Source: Neotamlana nanhaiensis (GTDB taxonomy: Bacteria > Bacteroidota > Bacteroidia > Flavobacteriales > Flavobacteriaceae). From it: a stretch of 64,000 bases of DNA. The stretch spans positions 1 to 64,000 of the forward strand of contig NZ_JTDV01000002.1 in NCBI RefSeq assembly GCF_000943555.1, written 5' to 3'. Position numbers and translations under genes: made by a program. The notes below the pieces were generated by a model. The model did no database searches. It saw nothing but the letters and a program-made list of their open reading frames with translations, and was not told where the DNA came from. This document shows positions 8,486 to 18,100 of the stretch, piece by piece; the first letter of the stretch is position 1, and each line of letters opens with the position of its first letter.

Positions 8486-9685
8486 ATGAAAATACATCTA
8501 TATATACCCGTTTTATTAGCAACACTTATTATGATATCTTGTAAAAATAAAGACAGTCACTCAGAGAATGATGGACATTCTCACTATGAAACTTCCAAAA
8601 CTAAAGAAAACGACAGTCATCATAAAGAAGACAAAATCATCTTAAATCAGCAACAGTTTGACGCTTTAAAAATGAAAGTTGACACAATTGCTACACGAAA
8701 TATGAGCGGCTATGTAGAAGCGAATGGAACATTAGAAGTGCCACCACAAAACGAAGCAGCTATAACAACCGTAATTGGTGCCAACGTGAGCATTATTAAA
8801 GTTATTGAAGGTGATAAAGTTGAAAAAGGCCAGGTGGTAGCCTACTTATCTCACCCAAATATCATTTCTATACAAACCGATTATTTAAAGGCGTTTAGCG
8901 ATAGTGAACTGGCCAATAAAAATTTTGAGCGCCAAAAAAAGTTGTATGATGCTGGCGTGGGTTCTGGCTCTAATTTTCAAAAAGCAGAAGCGAGTTACAA
9001 AGCCTCGACAGCTTTGGTAAATGGTTTAGCCGAACAATTAAAAATGTTAAATATCAGCATCAATTCGGTAAAAAATGGTGTCATCGCACAACAAATTCCT
9101 TTACGTACGCCTATTGAAGGTTATGTACAAAAAGTAGAGGTAAAAACGGGACAATATGTAGAGCCACCAACCGAATTGTTTGAAGTGGTAAACACGCATC
9201 ACGTACATGCCGACCTAATGGTATTTGAAAAAGACGTATATAAAATCAAGGAAGGCCAAAAAGTAACATTTAATGTACAATCTATTCCTGATACCGAACT
9301 GACTGCCGAGATTTATTCGGTAAGCAAAACCTTTGAAGATAATCCCAAAGCAGTTCACGTACATGCTGAAATTGAAAACAAATCAGGAAACCTGATTCCT
9401 GGAATGTATATTCAGGGTAAAATACAAACAAATAATGCTTTAAAAGAAGCACTACCCGAAAGTGCTATTGTAAAAAATGGAGATCGCTTTTATGTATTTA
9501 TTAATGAAAAAGAAGGTGATAATTGGGCTTTTAAACCCATTGAGGTTATTACTGGAGAAAAAGACAATAATTGGATAGCTGTTACCTTTAAAGAAACACC
9601 ACCAAAAAACACCTATTTCGCCTATAACAATGCCTATTATTTAATTGCTGAAATGAAAAAAGGCGAAGCAGAACATTCGCATTAA
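8486..9685 (+). CDS. Periplasmic adaptor (membrane-fusion) lipoprotein of the metal RND pump, CusB/CzcB type
   Basis: The protein has 399 residues. It begins with a lipoprotein signal (VLLATLIMISC, lipid on Cys19) and then a His-rich tail (SHSENDGHSHYETS, DSHHKED) that may bind metal. The barrel-sandwich/lipoyl halves flank a helical hairpin: AAITTVIGANVSIIKVIEGDKVEKGQVVAYL, then QTDYLKAFSDSELANKNFERQ and IPLRTPIEGYVQKVEVKTGQYV. It bridges the RND trimer and the outer-membrane channel. It starts 2 nt after the pump stop, so the two are co-translated or tightly coupled. The C-terminus (GEAEHSH) is again His-containing. Confidence 0.93.
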   Translation: MKIHLYIPVLLATLIMISCKNKDSHSENDGHSHYETSKTKENDSHHKEDKIILNQQQFDALKMKVDTIATRNMSGYVEANGTLEVPPQNEAAITTVIGANVSIIKVIEGDKVEKGQVVAYLSHPNIISIQTDYLKAFSDSELANKNFERQKKLYDAGVGSGSNFQKAEASYKASTALVNGLAEQLKMLNISINSVKNGVIAQQIPLRTPIEGYVQKVEVKTGQYVEPPTELFEVVNTHHVHADLMVFEKDVYKIKEGQKVTFNVQSIPDTELTAEIYSVSKTFEDNPKAVHVHAEIENKSGNLIPGMYIQGKIQTNNALKEALPESAIVKNGDRFYVFINEKEGDNWAFKPIEVITGEKDNNWIAVTFKETPPKNTYFAYNNAYYLIAEMKKGEAEHSH

Positions 9686-9754
9686 TTACGGCAAATGCTG
9701 AATAATTTTTAAGTTAGAGAATTATCAATACGAGTTTTACAGGCTGAAGAAATT

Positions 9755-9790
9755 GTATCGAGAAGTTAGTAATGCTTCTCGGTACTTTTT
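9755..9790 (+). terminator. Rho-independent terminator of the metal-efflux operon
   Basis: GTATCGAGAAG (9755-9765) pairs over 11 bp (one G-T wobble) with CTTCTCGGTAC (9775-9785) around a 9-nt loop. A run of five T follows. It closes the three-gene operon 70 nt after the adaptor stop. Confidence 0.85.
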
Positions 9791-9842
9791 CATTTGGTTT
9801 AGTAAACATTTAGTAAATCTATCCCTAAAACAAAAAAGCATC

Positions 9843-9938
9843 CCAATTCCGAAACTTCGGAAAAGGAAAGCTTTCCATTGGTTTAGTGCTCAACTTGATT
9901 GGGCACCTCTACCTTCAGTAAACACAAGGCTTACTGAA
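9843..9938. other. Hairpin-rich intergenic stretch between the efflux operon and tRNA-Asp
   Basis: This is the middle of a 319-nt gap without a gene. CCAAT (9843-9847) and ATTGG (9877-9881) enclose two dyads: TCCGAA/TTCGGA (9848-9861) and the perfect palindrome GGAAAGCTTTCC (9865-9876), giving a possible three-way junction. Next come GTGCTCAA/TTGGGCAC (9886-9906, one wobble) and TTCAGTAA/TTACTGAA (9914-9938). I see no credible coding frame. It could be an untranslated 3' region of the tRNA transcript, a small RNA, or decayed repeat sequence. Confidence 0.45.
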
Positions 9939-9961
9939 CAACACAACTTCTTTTTATTGCC

Positions 9962-9988
9962 AAAAAAAGCCTTAAGAAGTGTTAAGGC
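9962..9988 (-). terminator. Terminator downstream of tRNA-Asp
   Basis: GCCTTAA (9969-9975) and TTAAGGC (9982-9988) form a 7-bp stem with a 6-nt loop. On the minus strand it is followed by seven T (complement of 9962-9968). It lies 16 nt beyond the 3' end of the tRNA. Confidence 0.8.
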
Positions 9989-10004
9989 TTTTGAGCAATA
10001 TTTG

Positions 10005-10078
10005 CGGTCTGGACGGGACTCGAACCCGCGACCTTCGCCGTGACAGGGCGACATTCTAACCAACTGAACTACCAGACC
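10005..10078 (-). tRNA. tRNA-Asp (anticodon GTC)
   Basis: The minus strand folds as a 74-nt cloverleaf. The acceptor stem is GGTCTGG/CCAGACC (10078-10072 with 10012-10006), the anticodon stem is TCGCC/GGCGA around the loop CTGTCAC with GTC in the centre, and the T arm has GGTTCGAGTCC. The discriminator base is G, an aspartate identity element. CCA is not encoded; the genome continues CAA. Confidence 0.96.
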
Positions 10079-10096
10079 GTTGCGTTATTGCGGATG

Positions 10097-10126
10097 CAAA
10101 TATACACGGCTTTTTTAATTTCTCAA
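10097..10126 (-). promoter_or_regulatory. Promoter of tRNA-Asp
   Basis: On the minus strand TTG (10126-10124), a 19-nt spacer and TATATTTG (10104-10097) match the Bacteroidota consensus exactly. The tRNA 5' end lies 19 nt further on. Confidence 0.75.
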
Positions 10127-10156
10127 ATGTTTTTTAAACTTTTTTTAAAAAAATTT

Positions 10157-11086
10157 TCAAGCGAACTTTTGTCGCTCTATCATATAGGTTGTCAAAACCG
10201 CATTAAACCCTTTGTTTATATCGGCTTCAACGTATTTTATCTTGTACTGTGCACACTTCAATTTTAATGCTGTAAAATAATTTTCAACCGCAGTATGGTA
10301 ACTTTCGCGAATGTTATCGACATATAAATTTACATGCTCACCTGTTTCAACATCAATAAATCGCTTAGGCTTATTATCAAAATCGAACGTCAATTCCTTT
10401 TCACCATCAAAAACATGAAATAACACTACTTCATGCTTATTGTATTTTAAATGCCTCAAAGCTTCAAAAAGTTTCGCTTCATCTTCACTTGTTTGAAACA
10501 TATCGGTAAATAAGAAAATAAGCGAGCGACGATGTATTTTTTCGGCAATTTCATGCAGGTATTTATAGGTTTCGGTAGTTTTACTAACCGATTTGTTTAC
10601 AACAGCTTCACTTAAATGATTCAATAACATTTGATGATGACGCTCACTACCCTTTTCAGGCGCATAGTAATCGTAATTATCACTGTAAATACTCAACCCA
10701 ACTGCATCGCGTTGTTTCTTTAAAATCTGCATTAATGCCGCCGCAGATAAAACCGAAAAACCTACTTTATTAAGCGTATCTAATTGCTGAACCTCAACAC
10801 TTGGGTAATGCATAGAGCTACTATTATCTAAAATAATATGGCAGCGTAAATTGGTTTCATCGTCATAACGTTTGGTATACAATTTATCGGTTTTTGCAAA
10901 TAGCTTCCAATCAATGTGGCGTGTGCTTTCCCCTTGATTATAAATTTTATGTTCTGCAAATTCCGCCGAAAAACCATGAAACGGACTTTTATGCATTCCA
11001 GCAATAAACCCTTCAACCACTTGTTTGGCAAGTAGCTCCAAGTTTTTAAAACCTTCTGCTTTATTAAGTTCGTTCTGTAAATTCAA
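10157..11086 (-). CDS. DUF58 domain protein (vWA-like)
   Basis: The protein has 309 residues. DUF58 proteins usually accompany MoxR-type AAA+ ATPases and Bat/vWA proteins; their biochemical role is unsettled. Visible features are HKSPFHGFSAEFAEHKIYNQGE and RHIDWKLFAKTDKLY (the DUF58 signature, about residues 32-70), then the MIDAS-like LDNSSSM (about residues 87-93) of a von Willebrand A fold. The only start that keeps the conserved NLQNELNKAEGFKNLELLAK opening is a TTG at 11086-11084, so initiation is non-ATG. The gene lies 14 nt downstream of clpP on the same strand. No MoxR gene is seen in the window. Confidence 0.85.
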   Translation of the reverse strand: MNLQNELNKAEGFKNLELLAKQVVEGFIAGMHKSPFHGFSAEFAEHKIYNQGESTRHIDWKLFAKTDKLYTKRYDDETNLRCHIILDNSSSMHYPSVEVQQLDTLNKVGFSVLSAAALMQILKKQRDAVGLSIYSDNYDYYAPEKGSERHHQMLLNHLSEAVVNKSVSKTTETYKYLHEIAEKIHRRSLIFLFTDMFQTSEDEAKLFEALRHLKYNKHEVVLFHVFDGEKELTFDFDNKPKRFIDVETGEHVNLYVDNIRESYHTAVENYFTALKLKCAQYKIKYVEADINKGFNAVLTTYMIERQKFA

Positions 11087-11100
11087 GTGAAAAATATACT

Positions 11101-11643
11101 TTAAATTACGCCATCAACTATACCGTAAGACACAGATTCTTCGGCTCCCATCCAATGGTCACGATTAAAATCCTTCATCACTTTATCGAAATCTTGTCCG
11201 CAGTTATCAGCCAAAATTTTAGCACTTAATTCTTTGGTTTTAATAATTTCTTGTGCTGTAATTTCAATATCACTGGCTTGCCCGCGTGCGCCACCACTTG
11301 GTTGATGAATCATAACACGCGCATGTGGTTGTATAAAACGTTTTCCTTTAGTTCCTACAGATAGTAAAATAGAACCCATAGACGCTGCCAACCCTGTACA
11401 AATAGTCGACACATCGCTATTTAACGACTTAATGCAATCGTACATAGCAAAACCCGACGTTACATAACCACCAGGACTGTTAATATATAACTGAATATCT
11501 TTAGTTTCAAGCGCATCTAAATACAACAATCTATCAATCACATGTTTTGCCGATTTATCATCCACTTGACCCCATAAAAACACTTTACGGTCTTCTAACA
11601 ATTTGCTATCTATAGCATCTTGTACTTTTATTGGTTTACTCAT
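11101..11643 (-). CDS. clpP: ATP-dependent Clp protease proteolytic subunit (ClpP-type serine peptidase)
   Basis: The protein has 180 residues, short and without an obvious propeptide. ClpP forms the tetradecameric chamber that degrades proteins fed by ClpX or ClpA/C. The catalytic triad is in place: Ser88 in GLAASMGS, His113 in VMIHQPSGGARGQASD, and Asp162 in NRDHWMGAEE. The spacings (25 and 49) equal those of E. coli ClpP. No clpX follows it, and the sequence is more divergent than housekeeping ClpP, so I take it as the second ClpP paralogue often seen in Bacteroidota. It lies between trxA (upstream) and the DUF58 gene. Confidence 0.88.
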   Translation of the reverse strand: MSKPIKVQDAIDSKLLEDRKVFLWGQVDDKSAKHVIDRLLYLDALETKDIQLYINSPGGYVTSGFAMYDCIKSLNSDVSTICTGLAASMGSILLSVGTKGKRFIQPHARVMIHQPSGGARGQASDIEITAQEIIKTKELSAKILADNCGQDFDKVMKDFNRDHWMGAEESVSYGIVDGVI

Positions 11644-11670
11644 CTTATTTTTTTAATTTTTACTAAAATA

Positions 11671-11701
11671 AAAAAGGTTTACCATAACAGTAAACCTTTT
11701 T
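11671..11701 (-). terminator. Terminator between trxA and clpP
   Basis: AAAAAGGTTTAC (11671-11682) and GTAAACCTTTTT (11690-11701) form a 12-bp stem with a 7-nt loop. It would end the trxA transcript and lies just upstream of clpP. It is symmetric enough to act in both directions. Confidence 0.8.
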
Positions 11702-11724
11702 CAATTTTCTTTTTCGTTATTATA

Positions 11725-12042
11725 TTATAATAGCGAATCAATCGCTTCAGTGTAAGCATTTTTAGGAGCTACACCTACTTGTCTGCCAACAACCTCACCG
11801 TTTTGAAAAACTAAAACTGTAGGTATGTTACGCACACCGTATTTTGCAGCAAATTCTTGGTTTGCATCAACGTCAACCTTTCCAACAACGGCTTTACCTT
11901 CGTATTCACCACTTATTTCTTCAATAATTGGCCCAACCATTCTACATGGTCCACACCAAGCAGCCCAAAAGTCTACTAATACTGGCTTATCACTTTTTAA
12001 AACTGTATCTTCAAAAGTTGCGTCTGTTATTTCTAGTGCCAT
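11725..12042 (-). CDS. trxA: Thioredoxin
   Basis: The protein has 105 residues, the classic single-domain length. The redox motif WCGPC (Cys30, Cys33) sits in VLVDFWAAWCGPCRMVGP, followed by the conserved cis-Pro region NIPTVLVFQNGEVV. There is no signal peptide, so it is a cytoplasmic disulfide reductase supplied by thioredoxin reductase. ATG at 12042-12040. It is followed by a strong hairpin before clpP, so the two are probably separate transcripts. Confidence 0.96.
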   Translation of the reverse strand: MALEITDATFEDTVLKSDKPVLVDFWAAWCGPCRMVGPIIEEISGEYEGKAVVGKVDVDANQEFAAKYGVRNIPTVLVFQNGEVVGRQVGVAPKNAYTEAIDSLL

Positions 12043-12165
12043 AATTCTTTTTTTTATTCTTATATTCTAATTGATTTCACAAAATTAGTCAAAAAAAACA
12101 CTAAACCTTACAAACTCACAATTTCTTTTGCTTATAACTTAATTGTCAGTACCTATTTTTATTTT

Positions 12166-12245
12166 TTGGGCGCATAAAACAGGCTTTCCGCTATATCTTT
12201 TTCTCGTACCTCAAAAAAGGATGCCGCTGCAATCCTTTGCGCAAA
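12166..12245. repeat. Dispersed-repeat-like palindromic sequence (flavobacterial type)
   Basis: The segment runs from GGGCGC through AGGCTTTCCGCTATATC and AAAAGGATGCCGCTGCAATCC to GCGCAA. I recall very similar 'GGCTTTCCGCT ... AAAAGGATGCCGCT ... CAATCC' blocks as an abundant intergenic repeat in flavobacterial genomes. Only one copy is in this window, so repeat status rests on memory. It abuts the broken 5' end of the decayed gene that follows. Confidence 0.5.
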
Positions 12246-12252
12246 TTTTTAG

Positions 12253-13643
12253 TTACCTTTAAACATTAAACCAACTGTTCCTGCTGCCGAAAAAGCATCT
12301 AGCACAAACTTATCCTCCATTCCTACACAACTCATTATTCAACCTACTCAACAAACTTTAGAGACAGGAAAAGACAGTATTAAACTTACCGCTACCACTA
12401 AACGCTCTGGTAATTTTGTAGCCCAAAACCCCGAAATTATTTGGAGTATAGGTGAAGTGTATCAACCTTATGTGATTTTAAAACCACAACCCAGCGGAAG
12501 CTGCTCAATTATTCCAACCAACACAGAAAATGACGCCAAAAAAGTAGTAATAAACGCAACCACGCAATTAGGTTTACAAGCGGCTAGTGTTTTAACTATT
12601 AATCCTTCGTTTTTAAATCCGCCAACATTTTCGAAACAACCTAAAATCATTAAAAACAAAAACGGATCGCTGCATTTAGATTATAGTTTAGACATAGAAT
12701 TTGAAGACCAATCGTTAATTAGTTGGTACCGTTGCACCGATAAATACGGCAGCAACCCAATTGAAATTTCAGTGTCGCGATTAAACAAACCGTTAAAGAC
12801 CTATAAACTTTCTCAGGGTGATATTGACTATTTCATCATGGCGAAAATTTCTCCAAAACACAAACGTTGTCATGCCAGCGAACCAAAAACGGTAATTTTC
12901 AGTAAAAAAATAACATCAAAAGACATCAAATCAAATCCTAATATCTTAGAACCAGATTTTGAAACCCTTTCAGCTAAAAATCAGTCGCAAGTTATTCCCA
13001 GATTTGGACTTTAGATAGCTACACGCCAGAGGACACAAAAGCGTATAACTGGGAAGCCAACAACAATGTAAACCCGTGGTATTTTGGCAACGGCATTAAC
13101 GGCGCTGCTGGTGTAAAAGGGTTTGTACAAAACATAAAAGACGCTAGAATGCGTTACCAACCCGTTGGAAATGCTTTCGAGGATATGACGTTGAGTTTTA
13201 CAGCCTTTCCAGCTAAAACTGCAGGACAAGGTTTTAGTAGTGCAAGAGCGCAATACATGGATATTGGCATTAAAATGGATGTTAAAAACATGAATGGCTA
13301 CGCACTCCAATTGATAAGAACCACAAAATACAGTGACGCCATTGATTTTATTTTAATGCAATACACAAATGGTGTTGCAACAGCTATAAGCGAACCTGTT
13401 TCGGCATCATCCTACAGAGCGAATTGTAAAATCACAATTGAAACAAAAGGTAATCAACTCATTGTTCATGCTGAAAATGCTTCGGTATATGACACAAAAC
13501 ACAATAATGCTGATGTTGTAAAAGTTGTTGATTTGCAAGCTCAAATCACTCCAAACATATTTGGCGGATTTAGTTTTCAGCATACAGGAACGGTTGGCAG
13601 CGGCGCCACTTTAATTAAAGATTTAAAAGTGGAGTGGTTTTAG
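12253..13643 (+). pseudogene. Decayed gene for a secreted beta-sandwich protein (5'-truncated, frameshifted)
   Basis: A frame opens directly after a stop at 12250-12252, without an ATG, and reads PLNIKPTVPAAEKASSTNLS through a long Ig-like/beta-rich stretch to 13014. The only candidate start there is a GTG at 12457 in mid-sequence. Reading then shifts by one near 12985-13010 and continues WTLDSYTPEDTKAYNW up to the stop at 13643. The 3' part (FEDMTLSFTAFPAKTAGQG, MDIGIKMDVKNMNGYALQL) looks like a concanavalin-type beta-sandwich. The protein resembles the C-terminal modules of large secreted polysaccharide-active enzymes, but I cannot name the family and the catalytic part is missing. Confidence 0.7.
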
Positions 13644-13741
13644 GTTTTTTATTAGTTAAACCGTATTTAGAATTTTAACATGCTATAAGCTTCAAACAAA
13701 AAGGCAAAACTAAAATGAATGAATAAATTTTTGATTTAAAA

Positions 13742-14878
13742 TTATTTTTTCACCTTTTGCAAAACAACATCTTTAGGAAATAATATATGAAAAAATTTAA
13801 TTTGAAACAGCCTATATTCAATATTACTAAATTCAATTGTCTTTATTGGATAAAAAAACAAACGCACTACTTTTACCTTTTTAAGACCTTCATAAATAAA
13901 ACAACATAAAGCAATATTGGCAAAAAACAACACAGTATGAAACCAAGGATTGTACGTTTTTAAATCAAAAAGAAAATCGAATACCTTTATAAAAAACAAA
14001 TGGTAAGCAAGAATAAAAAAACTGGCTCTAGAGCAATAAATTAGAGCCTTATTAATAAATGGAATTTTTTCAATAAAAGTACACAAATAAATTATCGCGA
14101 AAACTCCAATTACTGAAAGCACTAATTTATAATGAAAATTATAGATAAAGTAATAGATATCTACTTTAACACTTATGCCGTCTTTAAAAACAACTAGCAA
14201 CCCTAGTATAAAAAGTATTAAAAAAACAATCATTTTCTTGTTGTAGAAAACTTGAGAACCTTGAAAATACTTCTTCAAAATTATATTACAAACATATCCA
14301 GCAACTAAATAAGCAACAAAAATGGGAACATAACCCAAATAATAAAACTCACTATTAAGTGTAGATAACAATGCAAGTAATATTACTAAAACACCCAACA
14401 ATATATAATTGTTAGGCTTTTTAATTTTTAACATTTCCAAAGCTCCTTTTACAACTATTTGCCCAACAAACAATGCTATAATAAACCAAAATGTATAATT
14501 AACATATTCTAAATCAAAAAAATAAAATACATTAAAAAACGCATTTACAAACTCAAGAACACCATTTGTTGAGAAATTAGTAGTAGTAATAGAATAAAAA
14601 ATAATATTTAACAGCGTTAAACTTATTAAAAATGCTAATAGAGGTTTTATTAGTCCGTCGAATTTATTATGAAAAAAATCTCTAAAATTTAACCGATTAC
14701 TAAGCAAATAGCCCGAAATAAAAATAAATAACGGCATTTTAATAACTAACGCCACCATATTAAAGCTTAACAAACCCTTATAGTCCATTAAAAATGGGTA
14801 ATGACTTATCGTCATTAGTATAATACTAATACCCTTTGCAATATCGAATATTTTAATTCGCGGTTTTACCTCTTGCAT
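13742..14878 (-). CDS. Acyltransferase family 3 (OatA/NodX-like) membrane protein
   Basis: The protein has 378 residues from the ATG at 14878-14876; a TTG two codons earlier is possible but less likely. It has about ten hydrophobic helices. The N-terminal KIFDIAKGISIILMTISHYP carries the D-x-(A/L)-(K/R)-G start and catalytic-type His of acyltransferase 3. These proteins transfer acetyl or other acyl groups to envelope carbohydrates such as O-antigen, exopolysaccharide or peptidoglycan. It stands alone, convergent with the decayed gene. The substrate cannot be inferred. Confidence 0.82.
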   Translation of the reverse strand: MQEVKPRIKIFDIAKGISIILMTISHYPFLMDYKGLLSFNMVALVIKMPLFIFISGYLLSNRLNFRDFFHNKFDGLIKPLLAFLISLTLLNIIFYSITTTNFSTNGVLEFVNAFFNVFYFFDLEYVNYTFWFIIALFVGQIVVKGALEMLKIKKPNNYILLGVLVILLALLSTLNSEFYYLGYVPIFVAYLVAGYVCNIILKKYFQGSQVFYNKKMIVFLILFILGLLVVFKDGISVKVDIYYFIYNFHYKLVLSVIGVFAIIYLCTFIEKIPFINKALIYCSRASFFILAYHLFFIKVFDFLFDLKTYNPWFHTVLFFANIALCCFIYEGLKKVKVVRLFFYPIKTIEFSNIEYRLFQIKFFHILFPKDVVLQKVKK

Positions 14879-15106
14879 AAACAAATTTTGACTAAAAATA
14901 ACAAATGGAATGAAACCTAAACTAAAACTTTATGTAAAACTGAAAGAAATGAAATAATCCTAAAAACTTAAACTAATTTTTATAAAATTATCAAATTTAA
15001 AACCTACAAAAACAAATTCTATTATATTGATTTTAAAATAAATATGAAGATATTAAGTTGTTTTAAACAAAGTATAAACCGTATGCAACCTCTAAATACA
15101 ACTACC

Positions 15107-18100
15107 TTAATTCAACTTAAACCGCACATCCAAAGTTTGCAGCTCGTCCAATAGTTCTTGGCTTACTTTTACTTTTTGCCTTCTACTTGGCATAGTGAGT
15201 TTTATTTTTTCTTTAGTATCATACACTAAAAAAGTCAATGCTTGATTTCCTGGATGCAAGTGAAACAACTCTCTTAGCGCCGTGATTTTTTGCTCTTTTA
15301 AATCGTTTATATCCAATTGTAATGAAAGTTTTTTTGCATACTGCTCCATAACATCTTGCAGCAACTGAAAACTGTTAAATTGAATACGTGGATCACTCTT
15401 TTTACCTGTATCCTTATTCGTCCAACCTTCGCGAACAAACGATTTTACAAATACGAAGTTATTAATCATTAAGAAATGTCTGAACTTTAAATAATCCTCA
15501 CCAAAAATTCTAAACTCATAACTATCGGTATAATCTTCAATAGTAAACATACCCCAACCTTTACCTTGCTTGCTTACACGATGCTGAACATCAGTGACTA
15601 CACCTCCAAACACCAATTCACGATTCACATAAGGTTCTAAATTATTGAACATACCAACGGTAGCATTACAGAAGGTTTTCATTTCGGTTTTAAAATCATC
15701 CAACGGATGCCCTGAAATATAAATACCAACCACTTCGCGCTCTTTAGATAGTTTTTCCATCGTTCCCCAATCTTCACATGGCGGAATTGTAGGTTCTGCA
15801 ATTTGCACATCACTCGCTTCACCAAACAAACTTACTTGCGCCGAATTTTCGTTTTCCTTGTGTTTTTGAGCGTATTTTATAACCATTTCCAAAAAGGTTA
15901 AATCGGTTTCCTTATGGAAGTATTGCGCGCGATGTGTATCGGAAAAACAATCGAAACCACCAGCATAAGCCAGATTTTCAAACGCTTTTTTATTCGCAGC
16001 ACGTAAATCGATACGTTTTGCCAAATCGAAAATAGATCTATATTCGCCATCTTCTTTTCTGTTATCAACAATCGTCATCACCGCACCATGACCTACACCT
16101 TTTATTGCTCCCATACCAAAACGAACCGCGCCATCATTATTTACTGAAAACTTGTAGTAACTCTCGTTTACACTTGGCCCAAGAACATCCAACTTCATAC
16201 GTTTACATTCCTCCATAAAGAAGGTTATGGTTTTAATATCGTTCATGTTGTTAGATAGTACCGCAGCCATGTATTCCGCAGGGTAATGCGCCTTTAAATA
16301 AGCCGTTTGGTAGGCTATCCAAGCATAACATGTAGAGTGCGATTTATTAAAGGCGTAACTCGCAAAAGCCTCCCAGTCTTTCCAAACTTTTTCAAGAATT
16401 TTGGCATCATGACCATTAGCACTAGCTTGCTCGATAAACTTAGGCTTCATTTTATCAAGTACTGCAATTTGCTTTTTACCCATAGCCTTACGAAGTACAT
16501 CGGCTTCACCTTTAGTAAATCCTGCCAGTTTTTGCGATAACAACATTACCTGCTCTTGATACACCGTAATACCGTAAGTTTCCTTAAGATATTCTTCCAT
16601 GGCTGGTAAATCGTACTCAATTTCTTCGTCGCCATGTTTTCTTCGAACGAAACTCGGTATGTATTCCATTGGTCCCGGACGATACAAGGCGTTCATGGCA
16701 ATTAAATCTTCAAACACTGTAGGCTTTAAATCGCGAAGGTGCTTCTGCATACCAGGAGATTCGTATTGGAATACCCCGACCGTTTCACCACGTTGGAAAA
16801 GCGCATACGTTTTTTCATCGTCTAACGGAAAACTCTCTGGATCTAGCTGAACATCATGTCGTGCTTTTACAATCTTAACAGTATCTTTAATTAAGGTTAA
16901 CGTTTTTAACCCTAAGAAATCCATTTTTAGTAATCCTGCTGATTCTACTACGGAGTTATCAAACTGAGTGACATATAAATCAGAATCCTTCGCTACCGAA
17001 ACTGGAACGAATTTGGTAATATCGTCGGGTGTGATGATAACGCCACAGGCATGAATACCGGTATTTCGCACCGAACCTTCAAGCATTCTCGCGGTATTTA
17101 CCGTTTTAGCTTCAAGATCGGCACCTTCAGATATATTTAAAAGTTCGTTTACTTTTTCAAGTTCTTCAGCTCTAAATTTACCTGCCAGAGCTTTTTCATC
17201 TAAACCAAAAATCTTATTTAGCTTAGACATATTCGGAATTAATTTCGCAATTCTATCGGCATCAAATAACGGCAAATCCAGTACACGAGCGGTATCTCGA
17301 ATACTCGATTTTGCTGCCATAGTACCGTAGGTAATAATTTGCGCTACTTGATTGGCACCGTATTTATTGATAACGTATTCCATAACACGCCCGCGACCTT
17401 CATCATCAAAATCGATATCGATATCGGGCATACTTACACGATCTGGATTTAAGAAACGCTCAAAAAGCAGATCGTACTTCATGGGGTCGATGTTGGTAAT
17501 CCATAAACAATAAGCCGCCACTGAACCCGCTGCAGAACCACGCCCTGGCCCTACCGAAACATCCATATTTCGGGCTTCGCGAATAAAATCTTCTACAATA
17601 AGGAAATACCCAGGATACCCAGTATTTTCAATTACATCGAGCTCAAAATCTAGGCGCTCTGTAACTTCTTCATTTAAAGGTTCACCGTAACGTTTTTTTG
17701 CGCCTTCGTAAACCAAATGACGTAAGTAAGCGTTTTCGCCACGTTTTCCACCGTCTTTTAAATCATCTTCATGCCTAAATTGCTCTGGAATGTCGAAAGC
17801 AGGCAATAATACATCACGTGCTAACTGGAATGCTTCAATTTTATTGACAATATCTTCGGTATTCGCAATGGCATCAGGTAAATCTTTGAAGATTTCCTTC
17901 ATTTCATCTGAAGACTTAAAATAATACTCCTGATTTGGCAAACCATAACGATACCCGCGACCACGACCAATAGGTGTGGCTTGTTTTTCGCCATCTTTTA
18001 CACACAATAAAATATCGTGCGCATTGGCATCGGTTTGTTTTTGATAATAGGTATTGTTGGTTGCAACAAGCTTAACATCGTGTTTTCTAGCTAACTTTAC

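Noticed and set aside
9843-9938. Retron msr/msd-type RNA
   Set aside because: Hairpins are present but there is no reverse transcriptase gene nearby on either strand.
9753-10043. 96-codon plus-strand frame ending in a GRDSNPRP-type sequence
   Set aside because: It is the antisense reading of tRNA-Asp and its hairpin-rich flank, a well-known false ORF pattern.
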